Virus record (IMG/VR): IMGVR_UViG_3300021963_000303 | Location: 1 to 38,289 of that record | Direction: 5' to 3' (one strand) | Length of the DNA: 38,289 nucleotides | Source of the DNA: a virus | Shown here: one piece after another, positions 13,463-20,867 of the stretch | Layout of the letters: each line of letters starts with the position of its first letter | Numbering within the stretch: the first letter of the stretch is position 1 | Notes under the pieces: generated by a model | The model's database searches: none | Told to the model about the DNA's origin: nothing | The model's input: only the letters and a program-made list of their open reading frames with translations | Translations under genes and position numbers: made by a program

Positions 13463-14485
13463 ATGAAACGCGCACTAGTCACTGGAATCACTGGCCAAGA
13501 TGGATCTTATCTGGCACGTAACCTGATCGATAATGGCTACAAAGTCTGTGGCGTCGTTAGAAACCATACCCAACCCAACCATCTTGATAAATTGAAATGG
13601 GTGTTTGGTGGTGATATCCCAAAAGATGTGCTGGTTGAATACTCTGATCTGACTGATGCACCTTCTCTGACTCGGGTGATCCAAGACTTTGCGCCTGATG
13701 AGGTTTATAATCTGGCCGCCCAAAGCCATGTTGGTGTCAGCTTTAAATCTCCGGTGAGTACTGCCGCCGCAAATGCGATTGGCGTGATGAATGTTCTAGA
13801 GGCATGCCGGGCTGGATCTGCAAATCCAAGGTTCTATCAGGCATCTACCTCCGAGATGTTTGGGAAAGTCCAGTCGTTTCCGCAAAATGAAGAAACTGGC
13901 TTCTATCCAAGGAGTCCGTATGGCGTTGCCAAGCTCTTTGGTTACTGGCTGACGGTGAATTACCGCGAGAGCTACGACATGTTTGGCGCCAATGGAATCC
14001 TCTTTAATCACGAAAGCCCAATCCGTGGCGATAATTTTGTCACCAAGAAAATTACTAAAGGATTAGTTTCTGTTATTAGAGGAAAACTTCCTGTTCTTGA
14101 GCTGGGGAATTTGGAGGCAAAGCGTGATTGGGGCCATGCCAAGGACTATGTCGATGCCATGCGCCTCATTTTGCAACAATCACAGCCCAAAGACTATGTA
14201 ATCGCAAGTGGTGTACAGCACAGCGTCCGACAGTTCTGTGAAATTGCGGCTGACTATTTAGATCTTGGCCTTGAATGGCAAGGTGAAGGCGTCAGTGAAA
14301 TTGGATACAGTGCCAGGCTGGGCAAAACAGTGATCGCCATCAACCCACAGTTCTATCGTCCGGCTGAGGTCGATACTCTCCTGGGGGATTGCACCAAGGC
14401 GCATCGGGAACTTGGTTGGGAACCTCGTATTGCCTTTGAAGACATGGTGAAAGAAATGATTACTTACGATTTGGCAACTGTCTAA
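13463..14485 (+). CDS. gmd: GDP-mannose 4,6-dehydratase
   Basis: Catalyses GDP-D-mannose to GDP-4-keto-6-deoxy-D-mannose, the branch point to fucose, rhamnose, perosamine and colitose. This is an extended SDR enzyme of 340 aa, usual length 340-375. It has the NADP-binding GITGQDGSYLA at residues 9-19 and the active site STSEMFG (about 128-134). Y153xxxK157 lies in SPYGVAK, with the typical downstream block (HESPIRGDNFVTKKI) and RDWGHAKDYVDAM. ATG at 13463 gives the canonical N-terminus; the frame extends upstream only through the divergent gene. The product is the substrate of the divergently encoded ColD-like enzyme. The stop interlocks with the convergent gene (CTAA). Confidence 0.95.
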   Translation: MKRALVTGITGQDGSYLARNLIDNGYKVCGVVRNHTQPNHLDKLKWVFGGDIPKDVLVEYSDLTDAPSLTRVIQDFAPDEVYNLAAQSHVGVSFKSPVSTAAANAIGVMNVLEACRAGSANPRFYQASTSEMFGKVQSFPQNEETGFYPRSPYGVAKLFGYWLTVNYRESYDMFGANGILFNHESPIRGDNFVTKKITKGLVSVIRGKLPVLELGNLEAKRDWGHAKDYVDAMRLILQQSQPKDYVIASGVQHSVRQFCEIAADYLDLGLEWQGEGVSEIGYSARLGKTVIAINPQFYRPAEVDTLLGDCTKAHRELGWEPRIAFEDMVKEMITYDLATV

Positions 14486-14664
14486 AGGTCCACGCGCAAG
14501 TAACGTTCGCCTTCTTGGATTAACTGATCCTCGAAGGCGTTTGCTTCTGTTGTTTCAATATCATCAAAAGCTACACCGTTTCTACTGTGGTGATCTAATC
14601 TCAGGAACGACTTAAGATCAAGGCTTGGATCACAGTAATAGAAACGAGTAATGTTGCAAGCCAT
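14482..14664 (-). CDS. small hypothetical protein (60 aa)
   Basis: ATG at 14664 gives MACNITRFYYCDPSLDLKSF; an in-frame start 18 nt upstream is less likely. Rich in Asp, Glu and Arg, with two Cys near the N-terminus. It is convergent to gmd and shares four bases with its stop. Unknown. Confidence 0.5.
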   Translation of the reverse strand: MACNITRFYYCDPSLDLKSFLRLDHHSRNGVAFDDIETTEANAFEDQLIQEGERYLRVDL

Positions 14665-14764
14665 ATCGTTAAAGCTTCCCAATTTAATTTAATGTAAGTC
14701 CAAATAATCTGCAGGAGAACCCCCAGGCAACCCCACCACCCTTCAATTGCAAGCTTAAATTTTG

Positions 14765-14854
14765 TTACCGGATCCAATGGGGGACAAGCTCAAGGACAAC
14801 AGTTGCAAGCATAGCTAAAAGAATTGTTAAGACAATTGTTTTGAATTCATCCAT
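14765..14854 (-). CDS. 29-aa single-span membrane peptide
   Basis: ATG at 14854 overlaps the upstream stop (ATGGATGA, 8 nt). The sequence is MDEFKTIVLTILLAMLATVV followed by a short polar end, i.e. one transmembrane helix with an acidic, probably cytoplasmic N-terminus. Coupling to the Cys-cluster gene favours real translation. Such peptides in phages can be holins or membrane regulators. The next 100 nt to 14665 contain no further ORF I can support. Confidence 0.5.
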   Translation of the reverse strand: MDEFKTIVLTILLAMLATVVLELVPHWIR

Positions 14855-15197
14855 TCCTAAGGGCTTTGGTTAGTTGTTCAATATTGATTTTATAGCTTGG
14901 GTCCAGGCCTGCTTTCTCGATCATGTTGTTGCAAGCTTTAGCGGAATCTATATAATGCCCTGCGGGGTTGTCACTATAAAAAATTTCGGTCATCCTCCGA
15001 ACGTTGCAGATTAAAGGCCTGTTCTCATACACAGAACACTTGCCATCAACTAGCATTTCGCAATGACCTTGCTCGTTGGTTTTGTAAGGAAAAATTTTTA
15101 GAAGCTTTCCGATGGGCGTGTCGTCAAGCTCACGGTTTGCAAGGACCGCTCCTACTTGTTTGCAGCATTCACCGCAACTGGTACACGGGAAATCCAT
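14847..15197 (-). CDS. YkgJ-type cysteine-cluster protein
   Basis: The N-terminal CTSCGECCK (C5, C8, C11, C12) and further cysteines at about 46, 54, 64 and 88 match the YkgJ/CxxCxxCC family (PF03692). That family is thought to bind zinc or an iron-sulphur cluster; its biochemical role is unclear. The typical GHCEMLVDGKCSVYENRPLIC block is seen in part as GKCSVYENRPLIC. ATG at 15197 yields the canonical short N-terminus. A promoter lies just upstream. In a phage it may be a redox or metal-handling accessory protein. Confidence 0.8.
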   Translation of the reverse strand: MDFPCTSCGECCKQVGAVLANRELDDTPIGKLLKIFPYKTNEQGHCEMLVDGKCSVYENRPLICNVRRMTEIFYSDNPAGHYIDSAKACNNMIEKAGLDPSYKINIEQLTKALRNG

Positions 15198-15234
15198 TTG
15201 TTTGGGGTGCGCAAGAATCCTGTATACCTGCTAA

Positions 15235-15262
15235 ATTATACTCAATATACAAAACCTGTTAA
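15235..15262 (-). promoter_or_regulatory. sigma70-like promoter for the Cys-cluster gene
   Basis: On the minus strand TTAACA, a 16-nt spacer and perfect TATAAT end at 15235, 43 nt before the ATG at 15197. A second TATACA lies at 15226-15221, 29 nt before the same ATG. On the plus strand TATACT at 15237-15242 is 25 nt before the nuclease gene, so the divergent signals interleave. Confidence 0.55.
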
Positions 15263-16116
15263 TGGTTGCTAAACTGAATACATCAGATCCTTGGATTAAA
15301 GCCAAGGACGAGCAACCGGAAACAATGCGGTCGATTAATCGGACCGCAGCCAGGATAACACTTAACGGAAAACGTCACTATACAACTCCGTTACCTACTG
15401 GACCTGCGCCGTCCGTAACCACTATCATCGGTGAAACAGCTTCCGAAGCAAACAAACGGAAGCTTGAAATGTGGTCGAAAGCTAATCCAGGTGTTAAAGA
15501 AGCTGCTGCTGAGCGCGGCACTGCAATCCATTATGGGATGGAGCAATACCTTAAAGGAAATAAGACACCTGAAATCAAAGAAGAGTATGCAGATTTTTGG
15601 GCTGGTATGCCAGGAATTCTGGATCAATTCCAGGAAGTTCTTTGGGCGGAGTCCCCGGTACTGGACAAATTTGATTTCACTATTGGCGCTGACGATGTTG
15701 CTCGTGTCTGGGGTTGTGACGATGAGGGTCGTGCTTGGGCTGGGGCTCCTGACATTATTGCTGTTGCCAACAACAAACTAACGCTTGCTGACCTAAAGAC
15801 CAGCGTCAAACCCTATAGCCGTAAATGGCCTAAAGATCTAGAAAAAGGTTCGCCTGAATGGCGTGATCTCCTCGGTGGCCACATGAAATTTAAAAAAACA
15901 TGCAAACAGCTCGCTGCGTATGACATCGCAATCGAACAAACTCTTGGCATGAAAGTACAACAGGCGGCCATCCTCGTGTCAACGCCTGTTCGTACTCAAG
16001 TGTTTAAAATCTCCAGGAGATTCCTGGATTCTTTGCGAGAAGATTGGCTTAAGATCGTAGCCGAATACTATTCACAAATTGAGAATTGTAACGTCTACGA
16101 TCCTGACCTTATTTAA
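15262..16116 (+). CDS. PD-(D/E)XK exonuclease, RecB/Cas4-like
   Basis: The 284-residue protein has the ordered nuclease motifs: RGTAIHYGMEQYL with H90, AGAPDIIAV with D164, LTLADLKTS with D177 and K179, and QLAAY with Q216 and Y220. This is the RecB-type metal-dependent nuclease signature, so it probably digests or resects DNA, for example in recombination, replication or host DNA breakdown. No helicase domain or FeS cysteine cluster is attached, unlike AddB or Cas4. It is a single-gene transcription unit: divergent from the Cys-cluster gene and convergent, 7 nt away, with the disordered protein. Confidence 0.85.
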   Translation: MVAKLNTSDPWIKAKDEQPETMRSINRTAARITLNGKRHYTTPLPTGPAPSVTTIIGETASEANKRKLEMWSKANPGVKEAAAERGTAIHYGMEQYLKGNKTPEIKEEYADFWAGMPGILDQFQEVLWAESPVLDKFDFTIGADDVARVWGCDDEGRAWAGAPDIIAVANNKLTLADLKTSVKPYSRKWPKDLEKGSPEWRDLLGGHMKFKKTCKQLAAYDIAIEQTLGMKVQQAAILVSTPVRTQVFKISRRFLDSLREDWLKIVAEYYSQIENCNVYDPDLI

Positions 16117-16123
16117 GATTTAA

Positions 16124-17146
16124 TTAGCGAGGGCTAATTCGTGCGGTGCCTCTCATGGTACCGCCACCGCGACCACGGGGTCCACGAGGTCCAGGGCCTG
16201 GGCGTCCACCTCTTCCAGATACTGCAGAAGTCGAACGACCTTTTGGTACTGGGGCGCTGGCGGAAGGTGCCGGCTTTCCAGGCTTTGCACGACCGGCTTT
16301 GATTTCAGCAGAAGCAGCGGCAGCGCGACCGGCAGGGCCTGGACGATTGCCCCGCTGTTCAAATTTTTTCTCGGGGCGTGCACCGCCACTGGGGCTATCC
16401 TTTACGCGTGCACTGCCAGGTTTTTGTGGGCCTGGACGATTGCCCCGCTGTTCAAAACTTTTCTCAGGGCGAGCACCTGCTTTTGGTGCTGGGGTCCTGG
16501 ATGGACCAGATCCTGGGGTGCCTGAAACTCGCGAAAGTTTCTTAGGTACCTTACCTTTGGGGCGAGCTGGTGCCTTAGGACTGGAATACGCGTCGCGAGC
16601 ATCATTTGCTCCACGGCCGCTGTTTGATGTTCCTGGGCGCATTTTTTTGTTACCTGTGCGAGAGTTAGAGCCTGTTTTAGGGGCGGCCGGTTGTGAATTG
16701 CGGCCTGATGGGGAGGGCGATTTAACACCTTTGGGTGCGCCTCTCTCCCAGCCAGAACCCTCTTTAGGTTGATAACCGCGAGTTAAACTGGTTGACTCTC
16801 CTGTCTTAGAGTTAGTCCAGGTTTCCATAACGGCTGGATGCATACCTGGCTGCTTGGTGAAATCACCTTTAACATCCCTGCCAGATGTATTCTCTTTACC
16901 TGGACCTTTGCTGCCCGGTGCCCGACCTTTGGACTTAGATTCACCGTTCATAGGGGTACGTTTTTTACCGCTGCCTCGTTCGACTGAGTCACGCGTATTA
17001 GACGTGTTCTTGCGAGATAACGGAGGCCGATCGCCTCCGTCATAATTTTTGGGGAGCTGCATGCCACCTTTGCCGCCCATGCGATCAATAATGGCTATAC
17101 CTCTTGGAGCAGCCTTCCGTGAGCCACCAGTATTTGTGTCTCGCAT
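16124..17146 (-). CDS. disordered Gly/Pro/Arg/Lys-rich protein (340 aa)
   Basis: Nearly the whole chain is low complexity, strongly basic and predicted disordered. A short more ordered region (HPAVMETWTNSKTGESTSLT, about residues 103-122) precedes Ser/Pro/Lys tracts. Two copies of GARPEK(S/K)FEQRGNRPGP stand 31 residues apart, and the C-terminus is RG/PG-rich. Base composition is much more GC-rich than the neighbours. Such RG-rich tails often bind RNA or DNA or drive condensation; as a phage protein it could coat DNA or be a structural linker. The opposite strand is also open over 600 nt because of the repeats, but the minus frame has the start and spacing of a gene. Confidence 0.65.
   Translation of the reverse strand: MRDTNTGGSRKAAPRGIAIIDRMGGKGGMQLPKNYDGGDRPPLSRKNTSNTRDSVERGSGKKRTPMNGESKSKGRAPGSKGPGKENTSGRDVKGDFTKQPGMHPAVMETWTNSKTGESTSLTRGYQPKEGSGWERGAPKGVKSPSPSGRNSQPAAPKTGSNSRTGNKKMRPGTSNSGRGANDARDAYSSPKAPARPKGKVPKKLSRVSGTPGSGPSRTPAPKAGARPEKSFEQRGNRPGPQKPGSARVKDSPSGGARPEKKFEQRGNRPGPAGRAAAASAEIKAGRAKPGKPAPSASAPVPKGRSTSAVSGRGGRPGPGPRGPRGRGGGTMRGTARISPR
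16335..16472. repeat. two direct repeats inside the disordered protein gene
   Basis: About 45 nt beginning GGGCCTGGACGATTGCCCCG occurs at 16335-16379 and again at 16428-16472, 93 nt apart (31 codons), with a few differences. In frame it encodes the repeated GARPEK-FEQRGNRPGP motif, so it arose by in-frame duplication. Confidence 0.8.
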
Positions 17147-17160
17147 ATGGTTAACACGTA

Positions 17161-17173
17161 TAGAGTAATTATA
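17161..17173. promoter_or_regulatory. overlapping divergent -10 elements
   Basis: In a 41-nt spacer, minus-strand TATAAT (17173-17168) lies 27 nt before the ATG at 17146, and plus-strand TAGAGT (17161-17166) lies 27 nt before the ATG at 17188. The arrangement repeats that at 13434-13441. Confidence 0.45.
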
Positions 17174-17187
17174 ACAAAAGTAAACAT

Positions 17188-17472
17188 ATGTTCATTTCTG
17201 TAATTAAGAATATTTTTGATGAAGTAATTAAATGGTTGAAACGCATTTGGTTTGAAGCAAAATTAAAAGCAAGGCTTGATATGATCGAATTAGAAAATCG
17301 GATTCAAGCTGAGATTGAACTTGAAAAACAAAACAAACCAATCTACACAGAGCATCCGATTGATCCGGTTCTTCAACCTGGTGAATCACAAAAGCTGGGT
17401 GGAGCAATGCAACTGACAACGCCTTGGTATAAAAATGAACACGAAAACGATGAGCAAAATGGAGAACCGTAA
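17188..17472 (+). CDS. hypothetical protein with amphipathic N-terminus (94 aa)
   Basis: Residues 1-50 form a continuous amphipathic, basic then acidic helix (MFISVIKNIFDEVIKWLKRI) that could lie on a membrane or form a coiled coil. The second half is polar and Pro-containing. It opens the replication operon and overlaps the next small gene by 38 nt. Unknown. Confidence 0.6.
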   Translation: MFISVIKNIFDEVIKWLKRIWFEAKLKARLDMIELENRIQAEIELEKQNKPIYTEHPIDPVLQPGESQKLGGAMQLTTPWYKNEHENDEQNGEP

Positions 17473-17602
17473 GCGCCACGCTTGGGATGTGGCCTGCCAA
17501 ACAGTCGTCGTTACAAAAGAAGATGTCCTGCAGGTCTATAAAAGATTAATGCAACAATTTGAAACAATTGATCCTATTCATGAGTCTGATAAGACTCACT
17601 GA
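17435..17602 (+). CDS. small hypothetical protein (55 aa)
   Basis: ATG at 17435 (MNTKTMSKMENRKRHAWDVA) with alternative ATGs at 17450 and 17459 that would reduce the overlap with the previous gene. The basic N-terminus is followed by a helical segment (KEDVLQVYKRLMQQFETIDP). Not recognised. A 73-nt gap follows with no clear signal. Confidence 0.5.
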   Translation: MNTKTMSKMENRKRHAWDVACQTVVVTKEDVLQVYKRLMQQFETIDPIHESDKTH

Positions 17603-17675
17603 TTTTTAGAAACTTGTAATGGATCCCTTGGATTGGTCGCCGTAGGATAAGAAGACATCAAGTCAAACCCTCACC

Positions 17676-17864
17676 ATGGACATCAACGTCTGTATGGGTG
17701 AGTGGATGAATAGTCTCATGAGTCGCATGATGAGTGCGGCAGATGGGGACTGTTTTTATCTGCCCACTGACATGCATCTTCACGCTTTCTGCCTGTTAAA
17801 AGATGCTGCTTTTGCAGATAAAAACTTTAAAGTAGAAGTTCGACAACACACCGGGAATGACTAA
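17676..17864 (+). CDS. small Met-rich hypothetical protein (62 aa)
   Basis: ATG at 17676; the stop TAA overlaps the primase start (ATGACTAA, 8 nt). The protein has eight Met, three Cys and several His (MGEWMNSLMSRMMSAADGDC), which could bind metal, but no known motif is formed. Coupling to the primase suggests a replication-linked role. Unknown. Confidence 0.55.
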   Translation: MDINVCMGEWMNSLMSRMMSAADGDCFYLPTDMHLHAFCLLKDAAFADKNFKVEVRQHTGND

Positions 17865-20487
17865 TACAAATCGGCAAGCCCTCAAGCCCGGTGAAATTCG
17901 GCTCGATTATATCCCTATCGATTGGCCGCTGACCCCGCTCGGTCCAAACAAAGATCCTTACATTGCTGGCTGGCAAAATAAGCCCTATAGCCCCCAGGAA
18001 ATCGAGAGTGAAGTCCTGGCTGGTCGCTGTAAAGCTGTTGGTCTGCTTGGTGGTCCGGTCTACAACCATCCCTATGGTTTGGTTTGGGTTGATGTCGACG
18101 GCCCCACCGTCTACAAACTCATTGAAGATCTCTCTGAGCTGTCCTTTGCGGAAGCTCTTCCTTCAACGCTGACCATCCTCAGTGGTAAAGAGGGTCGCGA
18201 ACGGAAGTTGTACCGTTTGTCACGAGATCAACACAAACAATTTGTACGAAACAAGTACACCTGGCACGCAGAAGGAACAAAAGAAAAACTTGAAATTCTT
18301 TGGAAGCGTCACCAGGGTGTTCTCATGGGTTTGCACCCTGAGACCGAGGGTTACTTCACCGCTCTAGATCAAGGGTTTGAGTGGATCCAGGAGTTGCCAG
18401 AATTTCCGGAATGGCTACTGAATGCAATCGTTCAAAAGAACATCAAACAAGGTGTTCCCGCTAAAGAAACCACTCGCATTGTCGGTCCTTCTTTTGCCAT
18501 CAACGCAGAGATTGACCTAGAGCGTGACATGCAGTTGGCGCTGGAGGCTATGTGGGGCATGCCGCCAGAAGCAGCAGATGACTACGACATCTGGATCACT
18601 GTTGGTCAGTCGCTTCACTCGTTAGATGAATCGCTGCTTGATCATTGGGATGAATGGTCCCGGCAGTCGGATAAATATCAAGAAGGTGAATGCCATCGGC
18701 GGTGGCGTTCCTTCTCCAAAGGTGGTGGACGTGGTGTCGGTTCTCTAATCCATGTCGCCAAAGAGAACGGTTGGAAACCGTCAGAAAATCACAAAGCAAT
18801 GAACGTAGATGACACCATGCTTGATCACGTTGCAAAATTATTAACCGAATTGGAAGAGGACTTGGGTTTGGCTCCAGTTGCTGAAAAGGAGACAGATGAA
18901 GGCGAAACAAAGGTTTATCGTCGTCGAAGCAGTCCTAACTATGGTGGAGGAAATGGTGCTAAACAAAAAACTCGCAATCCATCCTCGGATGTAATTGCAT
19001 CAATCTTGTTGCAAAATTATCAGGGCAATCTTCGGTATAGCCAGTCGCACGGTGCATTCTTTATGTATCAGTACCACAGCAAAGGACTGTGGTCACAACT
19101 ATCGGAATATGAAGTAAAAGGTGATATCAAGGGTCAGCTTGATTCCATCAAGGATGGTCTGCTGCACAGTGGCTACTCGATGAATCTCATCTCCGACTTA
19201 ATGGAGCAATTAAGGATCTCAACAATTTTTGATGATTGGTACGAGGGTAATGATTACCTGCTATTTACCAATGGCATCTTGAAGGTTGACAGCAGGGAGC
19301 TGCTTCCCTTTGACCGGGAGATGTACATCACTCAACAACTACCATACGAATACGATCCATACGCAGGTTGTGAGCCCATCATTAAATGGTTGAAGTCCAC
19401 GCAACGTGACAGCTGGGGTCGGGTCCAGGTGCTGCGTGCTTGGCTTCGTGCCGTACTCCTGAGTCATTCAGATATTCAAAAGTTTGTTGAGATTGTTGGC
19501 CCCGGTAAGTCCGGTAAATCCACTTATTCCAACCTTGCTCATGCATTAGTTGGTGATGACAACGCCATGATCTCCTCGCTGGAGCATCTGGAAAAGAACC
19601 GATTTGAAACTGCTAACCTTTACAAAAAGAAACTTCTGCTCTTCAATGATGTTGAGCGTTACGGCGGATCGGTCTCCGTCTTAAAAGCAATTACAGGTCG
19701 TGACTTGATTCGTAATGAGCGCAAGTTCCAGGCCGGCAGCCAGAAACCATTTAAATTTAATGGTCTGGTCATGATCACGGCAAACGAACCCATCCAAACT
19801 ACTGACCCAACCTCTGGTTTAGCTCGTCGTCGTCTCACCATTCCATTCGATCAACCGTTCACAGGCAGTTCTGCAGAACAGAAAACCTTGATCGATATGG
19901 ATGATCATGGTCGTCCCTTTGGGGAATTTGCGTCTTTACTTCCAGGTCTTGTGAATTGGGTTCTCGATATGTCTGCGGCTGAGATGCGTGAATACCTGAT
20001 GGAGACCAATGAGAAAGTTGATTTCTTTGCCAAGCATCACCGTGAACAAATCCTTAAATCCAACCAAATCCTTGATTGGATGCAGCATTGTGTGGTCTTT
20101 GACGCAGGGATTGCTACTCCTGTTGGCCTCGCAAAACACGCTCCGGGTGGCGTCTCCAACTTGTACATCAACTGGGACAAATGGCTGTATGCCAGTTACT
20201 GTGAATTCTCACGTGGTTCAAACAGCAACATCCTTGGTCGCAGCCGGTTTGAATCCCTACTGATGGATGTATGTGTGCATCAACTTAAATTAAATGTCTA
20301 CCAATTCAAAAACAGTCGCGGAATGCGTGTTGTCAACATCGCACTACGGGCATCTGGTCCCAAGTACGAACAGTATCCGTCCTTGGTAGAAGTTGGTTTA
20401 AATAAAGAAGAATGGCGTACTTTCTATGGTGACGTGTTAGATAAAACATCTGATGCGACAATGGAAGAGGTAGCAAGCGAACTGTGA
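17857..20487 (+). CDS. primase-helicase (prim-pol / D5-like SF3)
   Basis: An 876-residue replication protein in three parts. The N-terminal prim-pol-like region (about 15-190) includes VGLLGG and VWVDVDG, whose D79-V-D81 fits the catalytic metal site. A PriCT-2-like linker (about 222-310) includes IWITVGQSLHS and GRGVGSLIHVAKENGW. The C-terminal D5/SF3 helicase has Walker A GPGKSGKST (548-556), Walker B-like LLLFNDVE near 595, and the arginine region LARRRLTIPFD near 665. Such proteins lay primers and unwind DNA at viral forks. A polymerase is not in the window. The end overlaps speD (GTGA). ATG at 17857 is supported by the overlap with the previous stop. Confidence 0.9.
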   Translation: MTNTNRQALKPGEIRLDYIPIDWPLTPLGPNKDPYIAGWQNKPYSPQEIESEVLAGRCKAVGLLGGPVYNHPYGLVWVDVDGPTVYKLIEDLSELSFAEALPSTLTILSGKEGRERKLYRLSRDQHKQFVRNKYTWHAEGTKEKLEILWKRHQGVLMGLHPETEGYFTALDQGFEWIQELPEFPEWLLNAIVQKNIKQGVPAKETTRIVGPSFAINAEIDLERDMQLALEAMWGMPPEAADDYDIWITVGQSLHSLDESLLDHWDEWSRQSDKYQEGECHRRWRSFSKGGGRGVGSLIHVAKENGWKPSENHKAMNVDDTMLDHVAKLLTELEEDLGLAPVAEKETDEGETKVYRRRSSPNYGGGNGAKQKTRNPSSDVIASILLQNYQGNLRYSQSHGAFFMYQYHSKGLWSQLSEYEVKGDIKGQLDSIKDGLLHSGYSMNLISDLMEQLRISTIFDDWYEGNDYLLFTNGILKVDSRELLPFDREMYITQQLPYEYDPYAGCEPIIKWLKSTQRDSWGRVQVLRAWLRAVLLSHSDIQKFVEIVGPGKSGKSTYSNLAHALVGDDNAMISSLEHLEKNRFETANLYKKKLLLFNDVERYGGSVSVLKAITGRDLIRNERKFQAGSQKPFKFNGLVMITANEPIQTTDPTSGLARRRLTIPFDQPFTGSSAEQKTLIDMDDHGRPFGEFASLLPGLVNWVLDMSAAEMREYLMETNEKVDFFAKHHREQILKSNQILDWMQHCVVFDAGIATPVGLAKHAPGGVSNLYINWDKWLYASYCEFSRGSNSNILGRSRFESLLMDVCVHQLKLNVYQFKNSRGMRVVNIALRASGPKYEQYPSLVEVGLNKEEWRTFYGDVLDKTSDATMEEVASEL

Positions 20488-20834
20488 GCAACGGCCGTCA
20501 TCTTATCCTTGATCTGTACGACTGCGATCAAGCTCTTCTTGATAATTACGAAGAGCTTGAACGGTTGCTTCAGGTGTCACTTAACATGGCGGGTGCCAAA
20601 ATCTTGCGGATTTTTGGTGAACAATTCCAGCCGCAAGGCGTGACGCTACTGGCATTGCTGGCGGAATCTCACGCTTCCATCCATACTTGGCCTGAGTTGG
20701 GGTATGCAGCTATTGATCTTTATACCTGTGGAGACACCACTAACACGCATAGGGCAGCCGAATTTTTAAAAACTAAACTCAAAGCAAATCAATCAACAGA
20801 AAAAGAGTTAGTGCGTTCTATAACTCCTCAATAA
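20484..20834 (+). CDS. speD: S-adenosylmethionine decarboxylase (SpeD)
   Basis: Converts S-adenosylmethionine to decarboxylated SAM, the aminopropyl donor for spermidine. The self-cleavage site ESHASIHTWPE is present: cleavage between E61 and S62 makes the pyruvoyl group. H67 and C82 (LYTCG) are the other conserved residues. At 116 aa it is a little shorter than bacterial class 1b enzymes (about 120-140), and the family core looks complete. The GTG start overlaps the primase stop (GTGA), so it is probably translated by termination-reinitiation. speD is a known auxiliary metabolic gene of marine cyanophages; polyamines may help DNA condensation or replication. Confidence 0.93.
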   Translation: MSNGRHLILDLYDCDQALLDNYEELERLLQVSLNMAGAKILRIFGEQFQPQGVTLLALLAESHASIHTWPELGYAAIDLYTCGDTTNTHRAAEFLKTKLKANQSTEKELVRSITPQ

Positions 20835-20838
20835 TTTG

Positions 20839-20844
20839 TATACT
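20839..20844 (+). promoter_or_regulatory. -10-like element TATACT before the GT4 gene
   Basis: TATACT starts 29 nt before the ATG at 20868 in a 33-nt gap. TTCTAT at 20816-20821 is at the right distance for a weak -35. Confidence 0.4.
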
Positions 20845-20867
20845 ATTTTCAGTCAATAAAAAATTAA

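Noticed and set aside
16146-16772. 208-codon plus-strand frame opposite the disordered protein
   Set aside because: It is a by-product of GC-rich repeats on the other strand; the minus frame has the expected divergent start at 17146 and convergent stop at 16124.
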